A stretch of DNA of 64,000 nucleotides from Thermoguttaceae bacterium (GTDB lineage Bacteria; Planctomycetota; Planctomycetia; Pirellulales; Thermoguttaceae): assembly GCA_029975295.1 (NCBI GenBank), contig JARKPK010000057.1, positions 1 to 64,000 of the forward strand, given 5' to 3'. The notes under the pieces were generated by a model. That model worked only from the letters and a program-made list of their open reading frames with translations, searched no databases and was not told where the DNA came from. Shown here one piece after another: positions 37,357 through 44,872 of this stretch (its first letter is position 1; each line of letters starts with the position of its first letter). The translations under genes were made by a program, and so were the position numbers.

Positions 37357-39882
37357 ATGGCTAGCCCGTTTGCTGTTTTCCGACGCAACCGCAAGGCGAT
37401 GATCGTCGCGCTGACCGTGATGGTCATGTTCGGCTTCATTTTCATTCCCATGTTGATGGATGCCATGGGCACCCGGCAGGGAACCGACCCGGTCATCGTC
37501 TCAACGGCTCGCTACGGCAATCTGACCCAGTCTCAGATCAATCAATTAGTGCATCGCCACGCCCGACTTGTGGCATTCGTGCGCGAGTTAGGCACGGCCG
37601 TCATGCAGGCTCAGGGCCGAGGCGAGGAAGCGAACAAGCTGCTGTTTCACTTGCGGGCCGACGAATCGAATCCCGTGCCCGACGTGGTGCGTCTTTGGAG
37701 CTTGGCTCGATACGCGCAAGAGATCGGAATGAGCGTCGATAACGCGGCGATCAACGACTACCTCGTGCAGCTTACCGAAAAGCGAGTGAAGCCGTTTGTG
37801 CTTGACGACATCCTCAAGCGATACTCGATGCGCGAATCCGAATTGTTCGAGCTGCTGCGAGAGTCGCTGTTGTCGATGGGATTGGTCGATGCCATCGTGC
37901 CTTCCGTGGCGATCACAACCCCTGGCCAGCGGTGGGACTATTTCCAGCGGATTCGTCGGCAGGCGAAGATCGAGCTTGTCCCCATTCCGGTGAAGAACTA
38001 CGTGGGACAGGTGGCGGAACCAAACGAAGCGGAACTCAAGCAGTTCTTCGAAGAGCACAAGAAACAGCCTTGGCCGCCGGCGTCGCCGACCCCGGGATTC
38101 TTCCAGCCGGCCAAGGTTCGCTTGCGGTATATCAAAGCCGATTTGGAGGAAATCGCCGAGAAGCATGTCACCGAAGCGGAAGTGCTAGCGCAATACGAAC
38201 AGGATAAAGAACGCTACGATCGGCAGAATCGCCCTCGAATCGACTTGGGGGCTCCAGATGAACCAAAAACTTCGCCGACCTCGCCTTCGGCCCCGACGGG
38301 CGGTTCGGCAACGCCGGCGCCGGCCGACTCGCCAGCGACTGGTCCCAGCGCTGCAGCCCCCTCGGACAGCGATCCGCCGGCAAAGCCGCCGGTTTCGGGC
38401 GAGCCCTCCGCCGCCGAAAAGCAGAACGGCGAGGCGAAGCCGGCCACGGAATCGCGTGAAATGAAAGAACCGGACGCTGCGTCGAAAAATAACGGCGATG
38501 CTGCCGCGGCCGCCGGCGATGCGATGCCCGCTGCGAAGGACAACGAGCCGGGCAAGAGCGAATCGACTTCCGAAACGCCTAGCACCCCCGGTGAAAAACT
38601 GAGTTCGGCCCCTGCGACGGAAGAGTCTTCGTTCAGTCGGACGCAAGCCCCGGTTCGCTTCGCGAGCCTGGCGGACGAACCGGCCGCCGGCGGCTCTGAG
38701 AAGGCTGACGGCAATGAATCCCCGAAACCGAGTGGCCCGTCGGCTGATGGGGGGCCGAAAGAACCGAAAACAGAAGACAACGCGAAGAAGCCCGGCGAGT
38801 CCGGCGTCGAACCCGGCAAGGAGCAACCTTCGGAGAGCCCGAAGCCCGAGAATGGTACGCCTGCGGGCGGCACGAATGCCATGAATGGTGACGAGCCGAA
38901 GCCGGCGGCCTCAGGTTCGGACCAGCCGGCCGAGCCGAAAACCAGCGTGCCCGAGACAACGGTTCCGCCGACCGGCCCAACCGACGAAATCAAGCAACAG
39001 ATTCGCCGCGAGTTGGCCACTCGCAAGATCGATGAGCTTTTTCAGCAGGTTGTTCGTCGGCTGACGCAATACCGCGAGCGAAGGATCACCGAGCAAGGGA
39101 AAGTCGATCCGCCGGACTTTGAAGCGTGGGCCAAAGAGAACAACTTGGTTCAGATCAATACGGACTTGCTGCCCGAATGGGAACTCCGAAAGCTCGAACT
39201 GGCCGACGCGCTAGCGGAATCGGGCGGTTCGTTTTTCGAGACGGTGTTCGGCCAACGGCTCTTCGTGCCAACCCGCGGCTTCGACCTTCGGGGAAGCCAG
39301 TTCATTTGGTGGCCGACCGAAGAAGCCAAGCCCTACACGCCCAAATGGGAAGATGACGGTGTGCGGAAGACCGTGCTCGACGCCTGGAAGCTCGTCAAGG
39401 CGCGCGATCTGGCGAAGCAGGCTGCCGACAAATTGGCGGCCGAGGCCCGTAAGGCCGGCAAACCGTTGAAGGAGGTCTTTGCGGGCCGAGCGGATGTCGA
39501 GGTGCTCGATCCGCCCGAGTTCACTTGGATGACCGCCGGAAGCGTGGCCCCCCTGCTCTCTGCGGGCAGATTGGAAGTGAGCGCGGTTGGCGGCGTCGAG
39601 TGGCCGGGCAACGAGTTCATGCGCACCACATTCGACTTGTCGCCGGGCGAATCGTCCGTGGCGATGAACCAGCCGCGCACTTTCGCTTATGTGATCCGCG
39701 TAGTTGATTTCACGCCTTCGGACAACGTCCTCTGGGAGTCGTTCACGACGCTCGAGTATCGGCACTACGCCCAGATCGCCGCCAACGACATGCAGGCCAA
39801 GCTTTTCGGGTGGTTCGCCCAGATTCAAGACGCCATCGGCCTGAAATGGGAACGCGACTACCAAGACAGCCCGCAGGAATAG
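37357..39882 (+). CDS. PpiD/SurA-like membrane-anchored periplasmic protein with low-complexity insert
   Basis: 841 residues. GGAAGG lies upstream of ATG 37357. One N-terminal transmembrane helix (residues 14-34) is followed by a SurA_N-like helical region (about 45-290) and then a low-complexity insert, residues 300-541 (38254-38980), made almost only of Pro, Ala, Ser, Glu, Lys, Gly and Asp. A C-terminal region (about 545-835) ends with FDLSPGESSVAMNQPRTFAY, like the end of PpiD. I see no parvulin rotamase motif, so peptidyl-prolyl isomerase activity is not supported. It is probably a periplasmic chaperone or folding factor fixed in the inner membrane. Confidence 0.7.
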   Translation: MASPFAVFRRNRKAMIVALTVMVMFGFIFIPMLMDAMGTRQGTDPVIVSTARYGNLTQSQINQLVHRHARLVAFVRELGTAVMQAQGRGEEANKLLFHLRADESNPVPDVVRLWSLARYAQEIGMSVDNAAINDYLVQLTEKRVKPFVLDDILKRYSMRESELFELLRESLLSMGLVDAIVPSVAITTPGQRWDYFQRIRRQAKIELVPIPVKNYVGQVAEPNEAELKQFFEEHKKQPWPPASPTPGFFQPAKVRLRYIKADLEEIAEKHVTEAEVLAQYEQDKERYDRQNRPRIDLGAPDEPKTSPTSPSAPTGGSATPAPADSPATGPSAAAPSDSDPPAKPPVSGEPSAAEKQNGEAKPATESREMKEPDAASKNNGDAAAAAGDAMPAAKDNEPGKSESTSETPSTPGEKLSSAPATEESSFSRTQAPVRFASLADEPAAGGSEKADGNESPKPSGPSADGGPKEPKTEDNAKKPGESGVEPGKEQPSESPKPENGTPAGGTNAMNGDEPKPAASGSDQPAEPKTSVPETTVPPTGPTDEIKQQIRRELATRKIDELFQQVVRRLTQYRERRITEQGKVDPPDFEAWAKENNLVQINTDLLPEWELRKLELADALAESGGSFFETVFGQRLFVPTRGFDLRGSQFIWWPTEEAKPYTPKWEDDGVRKTVLDAWKLVKARDLAKQAADKLAAEARKAGKPLKEVFAGRADVEVLDPPEFTWMTAGSVAPLLSAGRLEVSAVGGVEWPGNEFMRTTFDLSPGESSVAMNQPRTFAYVIRVVDFTPSDNVLWESFTTLEYRHYAQIAANDMQAKLFGWFAQIQDAIGLKWERDYQDSPQE

Positions 39883-40195
39883 ATAGACTGTCGGGCGGCG
39901 TCCGCGAGCAGACCCTAAACGCAACAAGCCCGCTGTTTGTCGGTCACGGTTTCCGCTGCGGCCGCTCCAGTGGGCTTGAGTCGCTTCAACATTCCCAACG
40001 CCTGCTTCCGCAGGCGAACGGCAAACGCGCTCAGGATGAACAATCGCGAGACGAAGCCCGCTCGCGATTGTCCTTGCGCTCTACGCGAGAGTTGCCGCAG
40101 TTGGCGGGGCTATTCTGTCCTGTCGAGGGGCTGGGCCTATTTGGTGAGCGCGCGGAACCGTTGCTCAATCGACAGCGTAGGAATCCGCCGGAATC
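39883..40195. other. Convergent intergenic region between PpiD-like gene and tat cluster
   Basis: 313 bp, holding the three hairpins listed. No gene. Confidence 0.4.
39925..40071. terminator. Three hairpins in the convergent gap between PpiD-like and tat genes
   Basis: CAAGCCCGCTG (39925-39935) pairs with CAGTGGGCTTG (39968-39978) with one G-U. CGCCTGC-TTCC-GCAGGCG (39999-40016) is perfect. ACAATCGCGAG (40040-40050) pairs perfectly with CTCGCGATTGT (40061-40071). No T-run follows, so Rho-independent termination is uncertain. Confidence 0.4.
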
Positions 40196-40531
40196 TCAGT
40201 CGCCTTGAAGGCGATCGCTCGGATGCGGGGGCTTCGACGGCGGAACGAACTTGGGGGCGGTGGCTTCGCTCGATTCATCCACCAAGTCGTCAGCGGCCGA
40301 CCGACTGCTTGAATTCGATGAATACGAACTGGAAGATTGTTCCACCCCGCTCAAAGCACCAGTGAACTCCTCTTGAATCCCGCGCACACTGCGGCGGAAC
40401 TCCGTGAGCTGCTTGCCGATTTTCCGAGCAACCTCGGGAAGCCGTTCGCCGAACAGCAAAATGGCGAGAATGCCGACGATCAGCATCTCTTGAGCACCCA
40501 TGCTGTCAATCAGCGAGAACAGGCTAAACAT
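40196..40531 (-). CDS. TatB-like twin-arginine translocase subunit
   Basis: 111 residues. ATG 40531 has GAGGTGG just upstream; an in-frame ATG at 40549 is less likely. The short N-terminal helix (MLIVGILAILLFGERLPEVA) and the amphipathic helix (KIGKQLTEFRRSVRGIQEEF) are typical of TatA/B. A Ser/Asn-rich and Pro-rich tail follows. It is longer than the other two copies and has an FGERLPE hinge, so I read it as the TatB-like one. Third in a row of three tat genes; 48 bp after the second. Confidence 0.8.
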   Translation of the reverse strand: MFSLFSLIDSMGAQEMLIVGILAILLFGERLPEVARKIGKQLTEFRRSVRGIQEEFTGALSGVEQSSSSYSSNSSSRSAADDLVDESSEATAPKFVPPSKPPHPSDRLQGD

Positions 40532-40579
40532 CGTCGTCCACCTCGTCAAACGCGCGGCCGAAAACGCCCACTGACGGGA

Positions 40580-40819
40580 CTACCCGCCGCGGGCCTCGTG
40601 CTCCGATTCAGAAGGCTTTGGTTCGGCCGCCTTTCGTTCCTCGGGCGGTTCCTCACCGCCTTGTTCGCCCCGGATCCCCTTTTTGAACTCGATCACTCCC
40701 CGGCCAACCGACCTCATCACTCCGGGCAATCGATGGCCGAATAGCAAGAGCATCACCAGAGCAAAGACCAACAGTTCCGGAAAACCGATAGGACCGAATT
40801 GGCTGAAAGGCGTTGTCAT
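40580..40819 (-). CDS. tatA: TatA-family translocase subunit
   Basis: 79 residues. ATG 40819 has GAGG five bases upstream. Helix LVFALVMLLLFGHRLP, then an amphipathic helix (VGRGVIEFKKGIRG) and a short acidic tail (EEPPEERK). It is the canonical TatA build: hinge FG-x-RLP and a conserved Phe before the Lys pair. TatA oligomers form the pore with TatC. It is second of three tandem paralogs; 157 bp after the first. Confidence 0.85.
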   Translation of the reverse strand: MTTPFSQFGPIGFPELLVFALVMLLLFGHRLPGVMRSVGRGVIEFKKGIRGEQGGEEPPEERKAAEPKPSESEHEARGG

Positions 40820-40976
40820 AGCAGCCTCGGGCACGCTGCCGCTCGGTGAACACGGCTCGCCAAATCAGCCCGCCAACGGCATCAGACGCCGACAGCCCGA
40901 GGAAAGGTCTCAGTCGATCCAACCACGACAGACGCCGAGCCGGCCCTCAACGGGCTCGCAGCGACTGCCGCTTTGG

Positions 40977-41180
40977 TCAGTTCGTCTTGCTGCCCGCGTC
41001 CTCAACCTGCTTCGTCTCGGTGGCAGACTTGGAGCCGTCTTCGAGTCCCTTCTTGAACTCGTTCATCCCTTGCCCCAGTGATCGCATCACGCTCGGCAAG
41101 CGATTGCCGAAAAGCAACAAGACCACTAGGCCGACGATCAGGGCAGTCGTCGGAGTCAACATCGCGAAGAGGGAAAGCAT
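40977..41180 (-). CDS. tatA: TatA-family translocase subunit
   Basis: 67 residues. ATG 41180; the frame is open to 41225 but without signal. Helix TALIVGLVVLLLFGNRLP and amphipathic segment LGQGMNEFKKGLEDG, then a short charged tail. Very like the second copy, so a duplication is likely. First of three in the transcription unit starting near 41283. No tatC is in the window. Confidence 0.85.
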   Translation of the reverse strand: MLSLFAMLTPTTALIVGLVVLLLFGNRLPSVMRSLGQGMNEFKKGLEDGSKSATETKQVEDAGSKTN

Positions 41181-41634
41181 GGAAACACTCTCGCCGTAAG
41201 GTGGGAAAAACGCACGCCCGGGCAATCGCGACTGACATGCCGGGGCTGCGCAGTTTAAGCCTCGGTGGCGATCCGCCCTACTAACTTCTATTGTAATGGA
41301 ACCAGTTGGCCTGTCAAACCGGTTGCATCAGAGCAACGGGCTCAATTGCCGTCACGGTGGGAGAAGCAGGCCACCCGGGCGCAAGCTCGACATTGAGCCG
41401 AAAACCGGCGGTTTTTCGTCGGCGAAACCGCGCATTTCCGCCCGACAATCGGTGCGTTTCCGAATAACCGCTTTCCGGCAACGCATTTGCAGCTGCAACG
41501 GCCCTTTGGCCGATTGTCTTTGGTCTCAGACCGCTTGGGACAGTGCATAGACAGCTTATCGCGATCAGTTTGCCGCTTCGTTTGGCACGACCGTAGCCGC
41601 TGCCGATCTGGTTGTCTTCCGCTGTGACAAACGA
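41181..41634. other. Intergenic region upstream of the tat cluster
   Basis: 454 bp. It holds the tat promoter and a hairpin CGAAAACC-GGC-GGTTTTTCG (41399-41418) near the end of the hypothetical gene upstream, like the motifs at 16770 and 24133. Confidence 0.45.
41290..41317 (-). promoter_or_regulatory. Promoter of the tat cluster
   Basis: Consensus TTGACA (41312-41317), 16-bp spacer, TACAAT (41290-41295) on the minus strand. The start would be near 41283, giving a leader of about 100 nt before the first tatA. Confidence 0.65.
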
Positions 41635-42447
41635 TCACGCGTCGTCGGCCCAGTCGGCCGGTCGAACGCCGCCTTCGGCCCGCAAAAGGCGCCACGCCCC
41701 CTTCTGTGGGCCGTGCGTTTGTTTTTCTAGGGTCATTCGCACAAAGAATGTTTTCTTCCGATCGCCTTCACCAAAGGTCACGGCAAAGAGCGGATAGGCC
41801 GCCAAATGGTCACCGCTTGGGCCGAATCCCTCGCAACCCAAGTATCGGACTTCGGCGTCGCGGCCCAACGCCAGCAACGCTCGAACGAGGCGATCTTTCA
41901 CGTAGGCGTCAAGTTCGCGCCGCCATTGCGGCCCGGCGCGATAGAACTCCCATACAACCTCGTCGCGCACCAATCCCGGGCGGTATTGAGGGGCGAGCGT
42001 AAGGGCATGCGCCTTGTGCGGCGATTGATCCGCCAAGTAGGCGAACCATTGGCGGCCGAACTGGCCACACTCGGCGGCAAGGCAATGCCGATAGACGGTT
42101 CGTTCGGCGACCGCCGCCGACACAACAAACGCGCCGACCACGCAACCGAAGACCGCCGCGGTCCGCCCGACCCGCCCGGGACTCCGTTTGATCCCAAGCC
42201 ACGCAACTGCCCCAAGAAGAACCGCCAGCGCGGGAATCAACCACAAGGCCGGATGCAGCAAGGCCGCCGGTGAAATCAACGCAAGAATTGTTGAGACTAC
42301 CGCAGCGATGCTGACCGATCGATATTCGGGCGGCAGGTCGGCCCCTTCGGTCAGCGCAGGGCGCATCGCCGGTCGAACAGCGGCAGTCGGCGTCGCTGCG
42401 GGCGGGTGCGAATCGGACGATCGCTTCGAAGTTGAATCTCGCTGCAT
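41635..42447 (-). CDS. Hypothetical membrane protein, DUF4190-like N-terminus
   Basis: 270 residues. A Pro/Ala-rich cytoplasmic start (about 45 residues) is followed by two transmembrane helices (about 48-80, and FGCVVGAFVVSAAVAER near 98-115) separated by a short loop, like DUF4190 proteins. A soluble C-terminal domain of about 150 residues follows with no motif I recognise; it has two Cys and conserved-looking GPSGDHLAAYPLFAVTFGEG. The gene lies 51 bp after the secreted hypothetical gene upstream and may be co-transcribed with it. Function unknown. Confidence 0.6.
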   Translation of the reverse strand: MQRDSTSKRSSDSHPPAATPTAAVRPAMRPALTEGADLPPEYRSVSIAAVVSTILALISPAALLHPALWLIPALAVLLGAVAWLGIKRSPGRVGRTAAVFGCVVGAFVVSAAVAERTVYRHCLAAECGQFGRQWFAYLADQSPHKAHALTLAPQYRPGLVRDEVVWEFYRAGPQWRRELDAYVKDRLVRALLALGRDAEVRYLGCEGFGPSGDHLAAYPLFAVTFGEGDRKKTFFVRMTLEKQTHGPQKGAWRLLRAEGGVRPADWADDA

Positions 42448-42498
42448 TCTCTTGCGATTGCTTTTCGGGGGCCTTTCCGGCCTTTGCCCGGCCGGCGA

Positions 42499-43404
42499 TC
42501 ACTTCCGTTCGGCGGCCGGGGCCGGCGCCTCGCCGGCCACAGACCGCAACTGCCGTCGCAACTGCCGAACCGAGTCTTGAACCGCCAGCGGCAGCTTCGA
42601 CCGCAACAGCGGCGCACCGCGGAACCACTCATGGGGCTCGGCGAACAAGAACCGCTGCTCAACAAAAAGCGCTCCGGCAGGCTCCGCCAATGGAATCACC
42701 TTGCAGTACGCGCCGGCGGTCGTGTATCTCCGCCGCGGAGCGGGTTCGCCCGATTCAGGGATGGACTGCCAAAAATTTGGAAACTTGTCATCTTCATTGA
42801 ACCGCGAATCGATCACAGCGGCAATAACCACCGCATTCGGTTCCCACGCAGTCATCACCCGATACGTCGCTCCGACGCGCACCCGGTCGAACAGAACGCC
42901 TTGTTGATAGGTGAACTGCTCCCGCAGCCGATTGCCAACAGCCGGAACGATCGAATAGCGCCGCAAATCGTCGGCAGAAATCATGGCGGCCGAAGGCTTC
43001 TTGTCCGACCGCGCCCATTGAACGAGCGGCACGGCCTGCCGCTCGTCGAAGAACTGGTTCAGTGAGCCGTAGGCGACAAACCAAACATCCACTCGCCGCA
43101 GCGGGTCGCCTCCGGGGTTCTCTAAATCCTCGATCTTCATGGCAAACGGGGCGACAATCGCGTTGCGAACCATGTCTTCATACGGCCGATTGCCGGGCAG
43201 TTCGGCAATGACCCGTCGCTGGTCGGCCGGGGCGGCGTCTTCGGGCATGGTCGGCTTGGGAAGAGCGACCTTTCTGGCGCCATCGGCCGAAACGGCGATT
43301 CCATCCTCGATCAACGCAGCGAAAACCACGTTGCCCGATTGTTCCGGGGCATTTGCCGAGGCAGACGCGGCAATGAGAGACGCAACGATCCAAAGTATTG
43401 GCAT
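42499..43404 (-). CDS. Hypothetical secreted protein
   Basis: 301 residues from ATG 43404. A signal peptide (MPILWIVASLIAASASANA, then PEQ) precedes a mature domain with VDVWFVAYGSLNQFFDE, VGATYRVMTAWEPNAVV and a basic C-terminal tail. No catalytic motif is visible and no membrane helix. It heads a two-gene minus-strand unit with the DUF4190-like gene (51-bp gap), which suggests a shared envelope role. I do not recognise the family. Confidence 0.6.
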   Translation of the reverse strand: MPILWIVASLIAASASANAPEQSGNVVFAALIEDGIAVSADGARKVALPKPTMPEDAAPADQRRVIAELPGNRPYEDMVRNAIVAPFAMKIEDLENPGGDPLRRVDVWFVAYGSLNQFFDERQAVPLVQWARSDKKPSAAMISADDLRRYSIVPAVGNRLREQFTYQQGVLFDRVRVGATYRVMTAWEPNAVVIAAVIDSRFNEDDKFPNFWQSIPESGEPAPRRRYTTAGAYCKVIPLAEPAGALFVEQRFLFAEPHEWFRGAPLLRSKLPLAVQDSVRQLRRQLRSVAGEAPAPAAERK

Positions 43405-43872
43405 AGATCACTCGCACCATCGGTTTCGTGTGAACCACCGCCCGAACGGTTGCATTGCCTTTCAGACGATGCAGCAGCCGCACGAATAGTCCCCAACGCC
43501 GCCGGTCACCGTGGCTTGCCAGTCGCCCCGGGGGCCATCCCCGTTTCAACACGCCCGGTTTCCGGATAGACTGCGCCTCGTTCAGTCGCCGGAGGCGGTT
43601 GACCGTGCGATACTGTTCTTCGCGGCAAAACCGAAGTTCATCGTAGCCCGACAATCGCTTGCCGACCAGCCTTCGCGCGGTACGAAGGCTGCCGCGCCAG
43701 CCGCGAAGAGAAGCACGGTCGCCCGACCGTTCGACCTGTCAACCGGCATAGCCTGCGAGGCGTTGTGCCCTTGCACGAGCCCGGCGGCGCAGAGTAAGGT
43801 TCACGGCGGACGACGCGGCCCTTCACCCCCGGAAGCGGCCCGGTTTCGGGCAGGTTGGAGGATGCCGGCCGG
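43405..43872. other. Intergenic region between secreted hypothetical and HEAT/TPR genes
   Basis: 468 bp on the minus strand downstream of the HEAT/TPR gene. Short open frames exist on both strands but none has an RBS or recognisable product. Confidence 0.35.
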
Positions 43873-44535
43873 CTATTGCCCTTCGACGATGCGGACAAGC
43901 CGGGCGACATAGACGCGAACACCCTCAAGATCGGGATTGAGCCCCAGCGCCCGCCGAAAACTTTCGAGAGCCGACGGATGATTCTCTAGTTTCATATACG
44001 CTTGGCCCATCAGCGAGGCTGCCGGAAAATGGTAGGGATTCAGTTCGAGCGCCTGATGGCAGTTGCGCACGGCCTCGTCGTATTTCTCCAAATGGTAACT
44101 GGCGACACCCCATTGATGCCAAACCTCCGGCAAGTCGGCGGCCTGCGACGCCAACTCCGAAGCAAGCTGAGCGGCAGCCCGATAATGCTGGGCGGCGTTC
44201 AGGCGAACCAATGCCGCCAACTGCCGGCGTTGGTCGTTGGTTCCCAACCGGTTCCAAACCCGGCGGATCGCGTCGTCGGCCAGCGATCGCACGGTGCGAT
44301 CGTCGTCGATCAGCGCCCGTCCGAGGGCATGGTTCGATTCGTAATCGCCGACGAACCCCAAGGCGAGCACGGCCGCGCGACGGACCTCAACCAACGGGTG
44401 GGTCGATAGCCGTTGCAGAGTCCCTTGCGTGTACACCTGCGACACGGAGGCCGCAAAACCATCGGCGCTTTTGTCGAGCAGGTAGCTGGCACTGAACTCC
44501 AGAAGCCGAGGATACCGCAATCTGTTTTCGGCCAC
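43873..44535 (-). CDS. HEAT-repeat / TPR protein
   Basis: 220 residues from GTG 44535, with GGGAG 9 nt upstream; the longer frame to 44598 is Cys-rich and not coding-like. The first half has HEAT-like helices (VEVRRAAVLALGFVGDYESN, DRTVRSLADDAIRRVW). The second half has TPR units (WHQWGVASYHLEKYDEAV, AASLMGQAYMKLENHPSALESFRRALGLNP, here cut to its core YMKLENHPSALESF). No signal peptide. A protein-protein scaffold; partners unknown. It is monocistronic under the promoter at 44661-44690. Confidence 0.7.
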   Translation of the reverse strand: MAENRLRYPRLLEFSASYLLDKSADGFAASVSQVYTQGTLQRLSTHPLVEVRRAAVLALGFVGDYESNHALGRALIDDDRTVRSLADDAIRRVWNRLGTNDQRRQLAALVRLNAAQHYRAAAQLASELASQAADLPEVWHQWGVASYHLEKYDEAVRNCHQALELNPYHFPAASLMGQAYMKLENHPSALESFRRALGLNPDLEGVRVYVARLVRIVEGQ

Positions 44536-44872
44536 AGCTCTTGCTCCCAATGATGCCTTGGAACAACCGGAACAGCGAACCGTCGCGCCCGGCCGCAACG
44601 CCGTCGAGCCCGAATATTGCTGAGAAGAGTCGCTGGGCAGCGATCGGCCTTGTTCTTTCCATTGTAACCATCAAAGCGCAAGCCGATCAAACGGTTTTTC
44701 CGGCCGTCAGAGAGGCCGGCACAAGCCCTGATCCGCAAAGATGACGGCCGACAACACGGCAAGACGGCCCATTTTCGGGCAGAGCGCGGCTGGGTGGTGT
44801 TGCGTCGGTTGCGGGATTGGCCCATCGATCATTCGCGATCCATCAGTCCCCCGGTCCACCCGAAACCGCCGC
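44536..44872. other. Intergenic region between HEAT/TPR and GH2 genes
   Basis: 337 bp, holding the promoter listed and the 3' end of the GH2 transcript. No clear terminator and no gene. Confidence 0.35.
44661..44690 (-). promoter_or_regulatory. Promoter of the HEAT/TPR gene
   Basis: TTGATC (44685-44690), 18-bp spacer, TACAAT (44661-44666) on the minus strand. The start would be near 44654, a 119-nt leader. Confidence 0.45.

Noticed and set aside
43405-43872. Short genes in the 468-bp gap
   Set aside because: Several overlapping frames on both strands, none with an RBS or recognisable sequence.
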